A stretch of DNA of 64,000 bases, taken from positions 53,462,568 to 53,526,567 of the forward strand of contig CM030366.1 in assembly GCA_017893485.1 (NCBI GenBank), written 5' to 3'. Origin of the DNA: Hemerocallis citrina (Eukaryota; Streptophyta; Magnoliopsida; Asparagales; Asphodelaceae). Below, piece by piece: positions 9,823-22,049 of the stretch. The notes beneath the pieces are model-generated. The model was given only the letters and a program-made list of their open reading frames with translations, ran no database searches and had not been told where the DNA came from. A program made the position numbers and the translations under genes. Position 1 is the first letter of the stretch, and each line of letters opens with the position of its first letter.

Positions 9823-12750
9823 TGCAATCCCTATTTTCGCAAATACATATTTTCTGTGTATTTTCGTATTTTTATAATTTTTTTCCTCTTTCAAATTATT
9901 TTGTTAAAATGTATTGTAGGATCTCCTATTAAAGTCTATCAATAATTTTATTTGTAAATATTTTCCAATGATTTTTATATTATAATACAAATCTTATTAT
10001 TGTTATTGTTATTATTAATTTTGACTGTTTATTAAAAATCCATTTCTATGTACTAATTGTATTTGTAGCTATTTCAAATAAATTCTACATGGTAATACAA
10101 AATATATTTTGTTATAAATCCTATTTTATTTGATTATCCTGTCCCCTATTGGATCTAAAACCCCAAACCCCAATCCTATCTCTCATTGGATCCACTTCAA
10201 CCCTTTAACCTATATCCTATTGTCTAGTGGATCTTATTAATACCCGAAACCCAATAATACCTAACCCGTTACCCTCCTAAAACCCTAACTCATCCGATTA
10301 TATTAACCCCCTACTGTTTATTTATCCTAATCCCCTTCAAAACCTTAGCCGCTATAATACCCATCCCTGACTCCCGACCTTATCTCCCCCTTTTCCCCTG
10401 TGTGCACCCCCGTGCTCTCTCCTGACCTCCTTTCCGTCCGCTCAGCCCGATGCCAACGAAGCCCAACAGCAGCACCATTATCCACCAGCCGCCCTCCGAC
10501 TGCTTGCCTCCACGACCCAACAACCCCCCGACCCTACAACCCTGTGCTGTCTCACCCCGACGCCACTCAACAAGAACCACGCAGCAACAGCCAGACGATA
10601 GCAGCGAGCAGCAACACTCACCGCTATGCTCCCCCTCTTGGTCTCTGACCTCACTGCTGACGCTTCCTTTGCTGCCCTCCTCCCGAGCGCCGCACAACAG
10701 TGACGATAGACAGCAACGACCGCAGCCCCAGTGATAGCGTGACCCCATCTCGGCTGTTCCCCGCCGACGTCACGCCACCGTTGTGCCATTCCGCTGCCGT
10801 GCCCCTTGACCACCGTCTCTCTCTCTCTCTGACGCGTTTGAGTAGAAGAAGCCGGGTGGGTGTCTTGGGTGTTTGTTGTGTTGTGGAGTAGGAGATCCCG
10901 GTTGGTGTTTGGTGTTGTGAAGAGGATTTTGAGTTTGGGTTTTTGCATTGTTGGTATTTTGCACATGGCTCGCACGTGTTTGCATGTTTTCGTGTTTGCT
11001 GAGTTCGTGCCCGGGAATCCATTGCCGTTATTCTCGTTCTTGCTTCGTTTTCGTCGTCAATCTCTAAGCAAGTAACTTGTATAATTTCTGTTTGCATACA
11101 CAAGTACTAAACACTGCCTGTAGTGTAGTTGCTTCAAGATATATTCTCATGAAAACCCTTGTTAGATCTTGATCTATGTGTTGACCCACCCGTAGTTGTC
11201 TCATTACACACACGACATGAAATAACTTAGAGATAATCAATTCTTGATGTATACATGCATGTTGATAGTGATTTATGAGGTGTCGTATGCTTGATTGTGT
11301 AAGTCATAGTATAACTCGTTGTAGACTTGTAAAATGCCCTATATCATGTTGCTTAGACATCTAGTTTACCATATTTCGTATTTTATTATGATTTGGATGT
11401 GTTTCATATAAACTAGTCGATTTTATGCATGAAGAAGAATTCTATTTTTGCTGTTACACCGTTTTTGTTCAGTATTTTAGACCCTGTTGAGGTCAGTAAA
11501 TGAAAATTATTTGTGAATATGAATTATAGAGAATTTTGTTGACTTTCCAAAATTTCTGACAGATCTCAGTTTCTATTTGTGACTTGCAAGTTATGGCTAT
11601 TTTACTACAGAGGTGTAGAAAAATTACAGATTTGGTTTTATGTGAATTCTGGAGAATAATTTATTTTTATACTGATGTTAAATATAATATTTTGATCCAA
11701 TATTTTTCTGAATACAACTAGGCTTGATTGGGATTAACCCCTAATTTTTATGGATTTAATTGATGACTTTTATAAACTATTCTATACTTGCAAACAACTA
11801 CTATACTTGCAGAATTTTCATACTATTCTGTAAAGGACCTTAATTTCAACCTGGTTCTACTTGCTGTTGATAAAAACTTTGTGAAAACGAATTGTAGCGT
11901 GTTGTATCTATTTTATCAGCCTTTTGACGAATTTGGATTTCGACATATATTTTGTAATCTATTGCTGTTTTAATACTGTTGTGTTAATGATTTCAGATTC
12001 ACAAACTTGTTGTATCATGCCGTTTTCTGATTTTATTTGACTATACTATCTATGTTGGAAAATTATGAAATTGTATTTACTTATACTAGCCACACTAGGG
12101 AATACCCCATATTTTTTTTGGATTTAATCAGTAAGTTCTTATGCCGTTTTTCTGTTTATGAATACAGACTTGTGATTTCTGGCTGAACATGTTTTCTGGA
12201 TACAATTCTGTTTTGAGTCCTGTTTTTGTGAAATACCTATATGACTTATATATATTTTCTGGATTCGGCCGAGAGTCTATTTTCCATATTTTCTAACAGA
12301 TCCAGGTTTGCATATTTGTGGCAACGGAAATCCCAGATTTGGTGCAGTAATGTCTTGCTGTGCTGAATTAGAATTTTCGTTGTCCTAATATTTTATAAGT
12401 TGTCTTTCACCTGTACATGTTTATCTTCCAACCTGAATCTGTTACTTGTTCATACCATGTTATTCTTGCCCTGTTTGTGACACGTACATGCCGGTTTAAT
12501 AATAATAACAAATAACCAAGCCGGGGTTATGGGAAACATCTAGTAGTGGACAATATAGAAATGTGTACTTAGAAGGGGGCCCGTGTTTCCCACCTGATTA
12601 TCTGTTATCTGTTACCTATGATATGATTACCTGACATCTGATTCTAATTATCTTTTTACCTGATTCCTGACTACAAACTTTCGTATGAGAAGGTATACTT
12701 AGAAGGGGGCTCGTGTTTCCCACCTATTACCCAACTACATACTTCCTTAT

Positions 12751-14146
12751 TGTTGGATCCTATAGGTAAGGAAAATAACACTAGAGGGGGGGGGGGGGGT
12801 GAATAGTGTTGTATAAAAAATAATTAAGAACTTGAACTTTTCGTACTATTAAGTCGACTGCAAATAGAAATACAGTCGACTGTTGCGTCAGATAAGAAGA
12901 GTATTTTACTGAAGGTTACAAGTCTGATCGGTCGACTTATAGCAGAAACTAGTCGACTTACCAGATAAGTTTTTGAAATAAAAAACAGAGAAATTGAAAT
13001 TGCAAGTTTAGAAAATACAACCCCAGAGAGTCAATCACAGCCAAACACAACGATAAATCCTGGTTCGGTCCTCCCGACCTACATCCAGTCCCCAAGCAAC
13101 TCACTTAAGATTTTTCACTATTCTTGAAAAAATACAAGAATACTCTACGGCCTTTGACAATAAAAATGTCAAATCCGTAGACCTCTCTGACCACTAGAGA
13201 GAGCAAACCCACTCTACACCCTAGAGTGAAACCGACTCTACAACCAAGAGTCCTACTCTCCAACCGAGAGGACCACTCTCACAACCTGATAGTGAAAACA
13301 ACAACAAAAATTGAGTTTACAACAACTTATAGCCTTCTATGTGATAGTACTTTTGTATAGTGGCTATTAGGTCAACTTCTGAATGTAGTCTAAAACGAAA
13401 TCAATGTTATGCTAGACTGAAATTTAGAGAACCAAGACTTAGAGTTTGTATGCTTTTGAAAGACTTGTTCTTGTTGAAAACAAAAGACTTGAGAGTTTAA
13501 AGAATACTTGGAAAATGTTGGGAACCTTTGCCAAATGACTTCTATACTCCTTTTATAGAGTTAGAAATGTTTGGATGTTGAGAGAAAGAATCCTAACTGC
13601 CATACAACGGCAGTAAAAAGGATTTGAATTTGAAAAACACGTTTTAAAAAACGAAAAACTGTCGAAACGACTTGAACAGTCGACTGGGTTGCCAAAATGA
13701 GTCGACTGGCCAGAGTTTGTATGAGGTCAGGCAGTTTCGTACTATGACAGTCGACTGGTTGCAAGGAGTGGTCGACTGGTACTCATACAGCTCAACTTAT
13801 TCAAGTTTGTTTTGACATTTTGATTTTGTAAAACACTCAGATTATTTAAAGTATGTGTGAGTGTGAGTGTGACAAGGCTAATACACGATTCTAAGACTCA
13901 AAGAAATTACAATATTACAAGGCACTTTGTTTAAACATTTGAAGCACTTTGAATCTTGTCTTGAAATTGAGTCTTTATCTTGAGCTTGAGCCTTTGTCTT
14001 GAGTTTGAACCTTTGTCTAGAAAGCTTCATCAGATTGTGTTGCCTTTGTATATTTCATCATGGTATTGACTTTGATACACTCTACAAGAGATATGTGGTA
14101 GACAAACTTTGTATTGTGTTGTAGTCATCAAAACCAAGAATCAACA
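12751..14146 (-). repeat. Copia 3' LTR (element orientation)
   Basis: This LTR is 1396 bp, beginning TGTTGGATCC and ending GAATCAACA on the plus strand. It holds eight GTCGAC hexamers, including CAGTCGACTG at 12873-12882, 13677-13686 and 13748-13757, and a run of 14 G at 12786-12799. Visible substitutions and indels against 19601-20947 show the insertion is not recent. Confidence 0.92.
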
Positions 14147-14165
14147 TTCTTCCCATTTTTGATGA
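14147..14165 (-). other. Copia polypurine tract
   Basis: On the minus strand AAAATGGGAAGAA lies directly before the 3' LTR, after a GATGAC context. A second purine run, CAAAGGGGGAGAAAA, lies about 190 bp upstream (14330-14345), inside a similar GATGAC context. Confidence 0.7.
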
Positions 14166-14777
14166 TGACAACACAATAACTTATAATAATGACAATATAC
14201 ATAGCAAGATGTTATACATAGTTTAATGATATACAATTGGGCAATAAGCTCCCCCTAAATAATGTACAATATGCACAAATATGCACAAAAGTGTGAAATA
14301 ATAACAATATATAAAACATGCACACATTTTCTCCCCCTTTGTCATCAACAAAAAAACATAAGGAGGAAGGATACATCATAAAGAACAAAATCAACAGTGC
14401 ATAAACATAACATAGTTATACATAAGAAAGCAAGTTCATTGTTGCAGATTACAAATAGAAGATAGAAAAATAACAAACATAAAACATAGATGAAAATAGT
14501 AAAAGAAATACATCAAGTAAAAACTTCTGTCATTCGACTGGTTACTTATACAGTCCACTGTCCAGAATACATGATTCAGCAATAATAAGAACAACGAAAA
14601 TCCTTTATAAGTCGGCTGAAAAAAACTATTATATCGACTTAAACAAAATAAATTTTCAAGAAATGTCATGAAAATAGCAAATTCCTAGTTCTCTTCTAAA
14701 GTTGATGAAAGTGTCTTCCTTACGTGGTTTGGTAAATATATCTGATACTTGTTTATCAGTAGAAATAAAATCCAAAG
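14147..14777 (-). other. Copia 3' non-coding region
   Basis: About 630 bp of AT-rich sequence lie between RNase H and the 3' LTR. It contains purine-rich tracts and degenerate GTCGACT-like motifs near 14530-14640. I see no env-like frame. The open frames at 14212-14394 and 14436-14669 are low-complexity and have no recognisable domain. Confidence 0.6.
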
Positions 14778-16525
14778 TTATATATCTCCCTTTAAAACAT
14801 GATCACGTAGAAAATGATGTCGAATATCAATATGTTTTGTACTTGAATGTTGAACCGAATTTTTAGATAGATTAATAGCACTGGTATTATCACACATTAT
14901 AGTAGGGTTTGAAAATGAAATACCATAATCCAATAATGTTTGTTTCATCCACAAAATTTGGGCACAAGCCAAACTTGCAGCAATATATTCAGCTTCTGTA
15001 GTTTATAGGAATACCGAATTTTGCTTTTACTGCACCAAGATACTATTGAATGTCCCAAAAAGTGACAAATTCCACTAGTACTTTACAATCAGTTTTACTA
15101 CCTGCAAAATCAGCATCACTATACGACAAAAGTTGAAAATTATCGGTGCGTGGATAAAACAAACCATATTCAGACGTGCCTTTAATGTATCTTAAAATAC
15201 GTTTCACAAATTTTAAGTGAGATTCTTTAGGATTCGGCTGATATCCAGTACACAAACATACACTAAACATAATATCTGGTCTACTAGCAGTTATATATAA
15301 GAGTGAGCCAATCATACCTCGATTGAGTTTTTGATCGACACTCTTACCTAAATCACTGTGTCAAGTGTAGTAGTAGTAGCCATAGGTGTGGTCTTACTAC
15401 TAGTGCTATCCATGCCAAACCGTTTGAGTAATTCCGTAGCATATTTTTCTTGATTAATAAATATGCCACTTTGCGACTGCTTTATTTGTAGTCCAAGGAA
15501 ATAATTGAGTTCACCCAATTGACTCATCTCAAACTCATTTTTCATGGTATTAGCAAACTCTTGACAGAGATTACTATTAGTAGTTCCAAAAAATTATGTC
15601 ATCTAAATATATTTGTATGATTAGAATATCTGTCTCTATTTTCCTAATAAACAAGATAGTATCTACTTTACCTATCTCAAAACCAGTTTCTAAGAGAAAA
15701 ATTTTTAACCGGTCATACCAAGCACGAGGTGCTTGTTTAAGACCATATAAAGCCTTTTTCAATTTAAAAACGTGGTTTGGGAATTGTTCATGTTCGAAAA
15801 CGGGTGGTTGCTTAACATAAATATCTTCCTTAATAAATCCATTTAAGAAAGCACTTTTAACATCCATTTGGAAAAGTGTAAAATTCATAAAACACGCAAA
15901 AGATAATAAGATCCTAATTGATTCTAGTCTAGCAACAGAAGCATATGTTTCATCAAAATCGATTCCTTCTTCTTGATTATATCCTTGAGCAACTAATCTA
16001 GCCTTGTTCCTAACGACTTGTCCTGATTCATCTAACTTATTCTTAAATACCCATTTGGTACCAATTATAGTATGATCAGGAAGTCGTGGAACTAGATCCC
16101 ATACATCATTTCTTATAATTGGTTAAGTTCATCTTGCGTTCATTCTCACAAGCTTCTTGTATATTCTTTGGTTCAAAATCTGACAAGAAAGCCGTATGAG
16201 AAATCATGTTAACATGAGATCTTGTTTGAATACCACATGAAATGTCACCAATTATTAAGTCATGAGGATGATCTAGAACTTCAACAAATGCTTTTGGTAA
16301 AGTTTGAGTCATTACAACAGGATCAGTCGACTTAACAAGTCGTTCCGCCAACTGATTCACATCAGTCGACTTGAGATCCTTATTAGTCGACTTGTCTAGG
16401 GTATTTTGCTCTAGTGATTTAATAACATTATTTAAAGGTGATGATTCAATTTTATCATCTTTAATAACAGTAGATGAAGGTAAGGATTCATCAAATGAAA
16501 CATGCATAGATTCTTCAATAGTCAA
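14778..16525 (-). pseudogene. Copia pol: reverse transcriptase and RNase H (broken)
   Basis: Reading leftward on the minus strand, the linker before RT contains the conserved IGD-S-GIQTRS and EPKNIQEAC motifs (16270-16130). RT follows with MDVKSAFLNG near 15860, LYGLKQAPRAWYDRL near 15740 and YLDD near 15600, where copia RTs usually have YVDD. After a break come LNYFLGLQIKQS (about 15500) and SLLYITASRPDIMFSV (about 15300). RNase H retains YSDADFAGSKTDCK (about 15110) and CDNTSAINLS (about 14890). Several stops and frameshifts separate these pieces. The linker carries repeated KST(D/N) peptides, encoded by GTCGACT repeats at 16326-16395. Confidence 0.9.
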
Positions 16526-16689
16526 AGTTGACTTATTAAAAATTCTATATGCCTTACTCCTATTTGTGTATCCAATAAAAATACCTTCATTAGATCTAGC
16601 ATCAAATTTATCTAAATTATCTTTAGTGTTTAATATGAAACACTTACATCCAAATACTTTAAATATGATACTTTAGAATTCTTTCATAA

Positions 16690-17408
16690 AAAAGTTCATA
16701 ACAAGTTTTCTTAAGATTAGGCCTAATCAATACTCTATTTAAAATATAACATGCTGTAGAAACAGCTTCAGCCTAGAAGTACTTAGGCAAATTGCTTTCA
16801 ACAAGCATAGTAAGTGCACACTCATGCAATGCCCTATTCTTTCTTTCGACCACTCCATTTTGTGGTGAAGCTCTAGGAAATGAAAATGAATGTGTTATAC
16901 CATTCTTGTTGCAATACTCTGAAAATGTTTCATTCTCAAATTCTCCACCATGATCACTTCTAATAGTGACTATGGTTAGAGATTTTTAATTTTAAATTCG
17001 TTTGCAGAAATTTGCAAATTCTTCAAAGGCATCATATTTATGTTTTAAAAAGAAAACACATGTAAATCTTGAAAAATCATCTACTAAAACAAATACATAT
17101 ATACTTTTATTTAAAGAAGCGACTTTAGTAGGACCAAATAAATCCATATGGATTAATTCGAGAGGCCTACTAGTAGAAATCATTTCTTTTGTCTTAAAAT
17201 TAGATTTGACTTGTTTTCCTAGTTAACATGCACCACATAACTTATCTTTTTTAAAAGATAGTCTTGGCAGTCTTTTAACTAGGTTGTATTTAGACAATTT
17301 AGCAATACTTTTCATATTTACATGGCCAAATCTCTTATGCCAAAGCCAAGAATCATTGTTAGAAGCTACTAAGCAAAAATCATTAGAAAATCCATTTGTT
17401 TTAAGCAT
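16690..17408 (-). pseudogene. Copia pol: integrase (broken)
   Basis: The zinc-binding part reads LWHKRFGHVN (about 17340) and later CGAC. The core has HMDLFGP (first Asp, about 17150), VLVDDFSRFT, then RSDHGGEFEN (second Asp, about 16955) and SPQNGVVERKNR (the Glu, about 16850). The DDE triad is therefore still readable. A stop directly follows CGAC near 17223, and others fall near 16991 and 16776, where the expected Trp codon is TAG. It would integrate element cDNA if intact. Confidence 0.88.
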
Positions 17409-17521
17409 AACTCATAAATGTTGTTTTTCCTAAAACCTTGAAAGATAACATCTTGCATAGATGAATCATATATTAAACATGCATCTTTTTCAAAAATAAT
17501 TTTATATCCCTTATCACAAAG

Positions 17522-17890
17522 TTAGCTAATACTTAACAGATTATGCTTTAATCCACTAACTAGAAATACTTCTTCCATAGTAGGGTTAGAGATCTTACCG
17601 ACCATACCTATTCCAATAACCTTCCTTTTGTTGTCACCGAATGTGACTGTTCCTCCATCTATCTCTTGTATGGAAGAAAAAAGGTTAGCATGACCAGTCA
17701 TATGCTTAGAGCATCCGCTGTCAAGTATCCAACGTTCTCTTTTAGGTACCCATAAAATAAGCATTGGGAATATGGTACCCTTTTTTATTGGGTCCGAAAG
17801 AGTAGTTTTTGGGAAACCAAACTCAAAGTGAGTTTGATTTATCACCAAAAGCAGGATTATAATTAACAGAATTATGTACATTAAGAACAT
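17522..17890 (-). pseudogene. Copia pol: aspartic protease and pre-integrase region
   Basis: The retropepsin motif WILDSGCSKHMTG (Asp at about 17722) is the copia-type active site. VTFGDN and SGLKHNLLSIS further on mark the end of the protease and the start of the gag-pre-integrase segment. The upstream hydrophobic residues are frame-read spacer and probably not a membrane anchor. The frame stops at 17522, where the reading frame of the downstream pre-integrase part is lost. Confidence 0.88.
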
Positions 17891-17944
17891 ATGAATTTAT
17901 ATACGTGATTCTATCTTTTAGACTCAGGATGACTGGAACCCAAA

Positions 17945-18110
17945 TGTTTTTAGTCTGTCCAGTCGACTTTATTGTACCTTTCAGTCGACTGTTATGAGAA
18001 GTCAGTCGACTGGGAGGTGAAATAGGTCGACTTATCTGAGCTTTTCACCTCTTTGAATAAGACTCCAAACCTCTAGACAGACGACTGGCATTAGGGTTCA
18101 GTCGACTGGT
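17945..18110 (-). repeat. GTCGAC palindrome cluster in copia gag-pol spacer
   Basis: CAGTCGACTG or close variants occur at about 17959, 17979, 18002, 18027 and 18098. They lie between the coiled-coil part of gag and the protease, so the motif also exists in nominally coding DNA. Its translation is a low-complexity SRL/STG-like peptide. Confidence 0.7.
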
Positions 18111-18129
18111 CTGAACTATAGAATTACGA

Positions 18130-19573
18130 TTTTCATGGAAAACAATAGTTTTTGGTTTCTAAAAAAACTCATATAATTTTTTCTTCATACTGGAAATAGA
18201 ATCAGTCTTATTTCTACTATTATTCTTAGACGAATGATGTTTTTCAAGAGTGTTTTTAAAACCAAGTCCAAATCTTTTATTAGATTGAACTTGATTTTAG
18301 ATAACTTTATTTAAATTCTCCATTCCTTTGTTAAATTTAGATACATTCTTGGATATCTCTTCATAATTTTTCTTAAGAGATACAAGAACTATATCCAAAT
18401 TTGAAAGTCGAGAATTTAAAGATTTGACTTCAACATTTAAGTCAAGATTTTCTTGAGAAAGTGTTTGATTGACTTTTTCTAAATTTTTAACTTTAATTTT
18501 CTCCTTCTTAAGTTCTTGAAAAACTTCATTGAAAGCATCTAATAAGTCATTTGAATCAAAGTTCTCACTTACATTGTTTTGTGTAGTCATGAAGCATACG
18601 TTCGCTACTTTGTTTGACTCCTCATTCTCTTCTTCCGTTGAAGAGTCACTATCATCCCAGGTTTCTTGATATGCCTTCTAGTTCTTCATATACTTGTTCT
18701 TTGTGTACTTGTCCTTCTTGAAGTTGGGAGCCTTCCCTTTTGATTTCGCATTTTCTAATGGGCAATCCTTCTTCATATGAACTGTCTTGTTACACTTGAA
18801 ACAAGTGGGAAGTTCATTAGTATCTTTAAACTTGGAATTAAATTTACCTTTTCCTAAAAATTTCTTGAACTATCTAGTGAACATGACTATTTCTTCTTCA
18901 TCTTCTTCTTCATCTTCAGAATCCGACATGGCCTTGAATGCGAGTGTCTTCTTCTTTGCTTGTTGAGGTTCTAGATCCTTCTTGCGTTCTTCAAGTTATA
19001 CTTCGTTTGCCATAAGATTTTCCACAAGATTCTCAAGAGAGAGTTGTGTTAAATCGTTGGCTTCTTCTATGGCGGTGGTCTTCTTCTCCCATTCGGGGGT
19101 TAGCACAAAAAGAACTTTCCTCACCATTTCTGCTTGCGAGTACTTCTTTCCAAGGGCCACAAGAGAGTTTGTAATGTACGTGAACCGTGTTATCATGTCC
19201 GACACATTCTCGTTATTCTTCATACGGAACATCTCAAACCTGTGAACAAGTATAGATATCTTAGATTCTTTAACCTTATTAGTACCTTCATGATTTGACA
19301 TACGATTGAACTCCTCTTTGGTAAGAGCACAGAATAAAGCATTCATCACCTTTCCATTGTTCATTGTGTTGTTCTTCATTTCATCGTTCCATTGTGCATA
19401 GGAAATTGTAGGAGTGGTGAATTCTGTCTCAGTTATGTTTCAAATCACATAGTTGATGGAAGGTGGATATTCATTCTACACTTCCAATAGTTATAGTTTG
19501 TTCCATCGAATTGGGGTGACCTTTGTGTGGATTGGCCTTCTTGGTATTGGCTTGCATTAGAAGTAGATGCCAT
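18130..19573 (-). pseudogene. Copia gag (broken)
   Basis: The start is taken at the ATG on the minus strand at 19573, about 28 bases inside the 5' LTR. The N-terminal part reads SPQFDGTNYNYWKCRM, the typical start of SIRE-type gag. Two stops follow near 19445. The core at 19379-18996 reads HEGTNKVKESKISILVH, ITRFTYITNSLVALGKKYS and VLTPEWEKKTTAIEEA, a UBN2-like capsid region. A CCHC zinc knuckle, CFKCNKTVHMKKDC, lies near 18800. A heptad-rich coiled coil occupies 18590-18297. Gag would form the virus-like particle and bind RNA. The stops make this copy inactive. Confidence 0.88.
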
Positions 19574-19576
19574 TGC

Positions 19577-19600
19577 ACTCAACCAGACTTTGATACTAAG
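19577..19600 (-). other. Copia primer-binding site
   Basis: On the minus strand CTTAGTATCAAAGTCTGG follows the LTR end AACA. It is a mutated form of TGGTATCAGAGCCTGG, complementary to initiator tRNA-Met. Confidence 0.75.
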
Positions 19601-20947
19601 TGTTGGATCTTGTAGGCAAGGCAAATAACACTAGAGGGGGGTGAATAGTGTTGTATAAAAAATAATTAAGAACCTGAACTTTTTGTACTGTTAAGTCGAC
19701 TACAAATAGAAATACAGTTGACTGTTGCGTCAGATAAAGAAGAGTATTTTACTAAAAGTTACAAGTCTGATCAGTCAACTTATAGCGAAAACCAGTCGAC
19801 TTACCATACAAGTTTTTGAAATAAAAAACAGAGAAATTGAAATTGCAAGTTGAGAAAATACAACCACAGAGAGTCAATCACAACCAAACACAATGATATA
19901 TCCTGGTTTTGTCCTCCTGACCTACATCCAGTCCCCAAGCAACCCACCTAAGGTTTTCCACTATTCTTGAAAAAAATACAAGAATACTCTACGAACTTTG
20001 ACAACAATAATGTCAAATTCGTAGACCTCTCTCACCACTAGAGAGAGCAAACCCACTCTAAACCCTAGAGTGAAACCGACTCTACAACCAAGAGTCCTAC
20101 TCTCCAACCAAGAGGACCTCTCTCACAACCCGAGAGTGAAAACAACAACAAAAATTGAGTTTAGAACAACCTATAGCTTTCTATGTGATAATGCTTTTGT
20201 ATAGTGGCTATTAGTTCTGAATTTAGTCTAAAACGAAATCAATGTTATGCTAGACTGAAATTCAGAGAACCAAGACTTAGAGTTTGTATGCTTTTGAATG
20301 ACTTGTTCTTATTGAAAACAAAAGACTTGAGAGTTTAAAGAATTCTTGGAAAATGTTGGGAAACGTTGCCAAATGACTTCTATACTCTTTTTATAGAGTT
20401 AGAAACGTTTGGACGTTGAGAGAAAAAATCTTAACTGCCAAACAACAGCAGTAAAAAGGATTTAGGAAACAAAAAACTGTCGAAACGACTTGAACAGTCG
20501 ACTGGCCAGAGCTTGTATGAGTTCGGCTAGTTTCGTACTATGAAAGTCGACTGGTTCCAAGGAGTGGTCGACTGGTACTCATACAACTGAACTTATTCAA
20601 GCATGTTTTGACATTTTGATTTTCTAAAACACTCAGATTATTTAAAGTATGTGTGAGTGTGAGTGTGACAAGGCTATTACACGATTCTAAGACTCGAAGA
20701 ATTAAAATTACAATATTACAAGAGACTTTGTTTAAACATTTGAAGCACTTTGAATCTTGTCTTGAAATTGAGTCTTTGTCTTGAGCTTGAGCCTTTTTCT
20801 TGAGCTTGAGCATTTGTCTAGAAAGCTTCATCAGATTGTGTTGCCTTTGTGTATTTCACCTTGGTATTGACTTTGATACATTCTGCAAGAGAAATGTGGT
20901 AGACAAACTTTGTATTGTGTTGTAGTCATCAAACCCAAGAATCAACA
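19601..20947 (-). repeat. Copia 5' LTR (element orientation)
   Basis: This 1347-bp partner of 12751-14146 has matching ends TGTTGGATC and GAATCAACA. It has only 6 G where the other LTR has 14, several small deletions (for example in the 20210 and 20470 regions), and five GTCGAC hexamers against eight. Confidence 0.92.
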
Positions 20948-22049
20948 CTTCTGAAAGGGTGTACTTAGAGGGGACCGTAGATCCTACCTAATGCATGATT
21001 ACCTGTTACCTGATACCTGTACCAGTTTGCCTGATACCTGAGTACACGGCCCTATAGAATCCACTACGAAATCTAAACACAAACTTGTTTGAATGTAGCA
21101 ACCATGTGGTAAATAGATGGGACGCATGAAGTGCTACCTAGATAGAAATAAATACAAGACTTGACATAACATAACTTCTGTTACAAGCTTTCCTGTACAT
21201 GTTACCTGTTTACCTACTTGCTTGATACTTGATATCTGTTACATGTTAGCTGTACCATGTTAGCATATCATGTTACTTGATTCTGTATCCTGATTTATGT
21301 TAGTCATTCTATTTTTTTGTCATGTCTATTTCATGCTATGTTTGCTTCCGCTGTTACTCTATATATTTCTTTATCTTTTCCTGTACTTGTGCCTGCACTA
21401 CAAGTGGCTGTAACTTGCATTGACGGGCATTTTGTTTTCTTTTTCCTCTTCTTGCAATTTAACAGACTTTGGTGGTTAGCTACCGCTGGAGTAGGTGACC
21501 AAAGATTCTAGTTGCTAAAGTTCTTGCTATATTTATTTTCCTGATATTCTTGAATAAATGTAATTGCTACATAAATTTTGTATTGGGCAGTTTGACCCAA
21601 AATTTATGACTTGTTCCAGATCTGATTTATTTGAGATTATTAAATTTTGTTTCAAGTGAATCCTGTTGGTATATTGATTTATTCATGCATGCGTGGTTAA
21701 TTTCTCCTTGTCTATTTTTTGTTATTCCTATGAAATGTTGTAAAGATCCTGACAGCTTAAGAATGGTGAAAGCCATTCGCTGGACTTAGTCACGTATCCG
21801 TATTCCGTATTCCTTTTTGGGAAGCGGGGCATGACATTTAGTTTGTCTTTGGTTGGTGGAGAGTCACATGCCTCGTATGGCGGCCAACAATCTCAATCAG
21901 TGGGACGATGTTTTCTGTCAAAGGTGCTGGCATTCAAGAAAAAGCGGTGGCCGACAAACGACCCATAAGGAGGCTCGTATCTCTCAGGAACAACGTCCCT
22001 CGTCCATGGAGTCGCAAGGATGGCTTGTAGATTTAATTGTATGATTCAT

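Larger units (their letters stand above)
12751..20947 (-). mobile_element. Ty1/copia retrotransposon, SIRE/Maximus type, full length but decayed
   Basis: This is an 8.2-kb element with LTRs at both ends. Its target duplication is CTTAT (12746-12750) and CTTCT (20948-20952), with one difference. Read on the minus strand the order is LTR, tRNA-Met PBS, gag, protease, integrase, RT, RNase H, polypurine tract and LTR, which is the copia order. The gag block resembles SIRE gag. GATGACAAAGGGGGAG near the 3' end is another trait I associate with SIRE elements. An env-like third ORF was not found between RNase H (14778) and the 3' LTR (14146). Many stops and frameshifts make it non-functional. Confidence 0.93.
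9823..21836 (+). mobile_element. Family-B 3' LTR interrupted by copia element
   Basis: The LTR runs from TGCAATCCC to GCGGGGCATGACA. The copia element with its extra target duplication occupies 12751-20952. Without it the LTR is about 3.8 kb. The two halves rejoin correctly against the 5' LTR: ACTTCCTTAT before the insertion and GAAAGGGTGTACTTAG after it match ACTTCCTTATGAGAGAGTGTACTTGG at 7911-7950. A C-rich segment at 10140-10860 produces overlapping spurious frames on both strands. Confidence 0.85.

Noticed and set aside
10140..10360. CCCTAA-like words resembling an interstitial telomere array
   Set aside because: Only scattered AAACCC and CCCTAA words without a regular 7-bp period. The segment aligns as part of the B LTR.
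10380..11103. Overlapping open frames on both strands in a GC-richer segment
   Set aside because: They lie in the B LTR, overlap each other in several frames, have biased low-complexity composition and no recognisable domain.
14436..14669. Env-like ORF of the SIRE copia element
   Set aside because: Only 77 codons, aromatic low-complexity, no signal peptide plus transmembrane layout or coiled coil.
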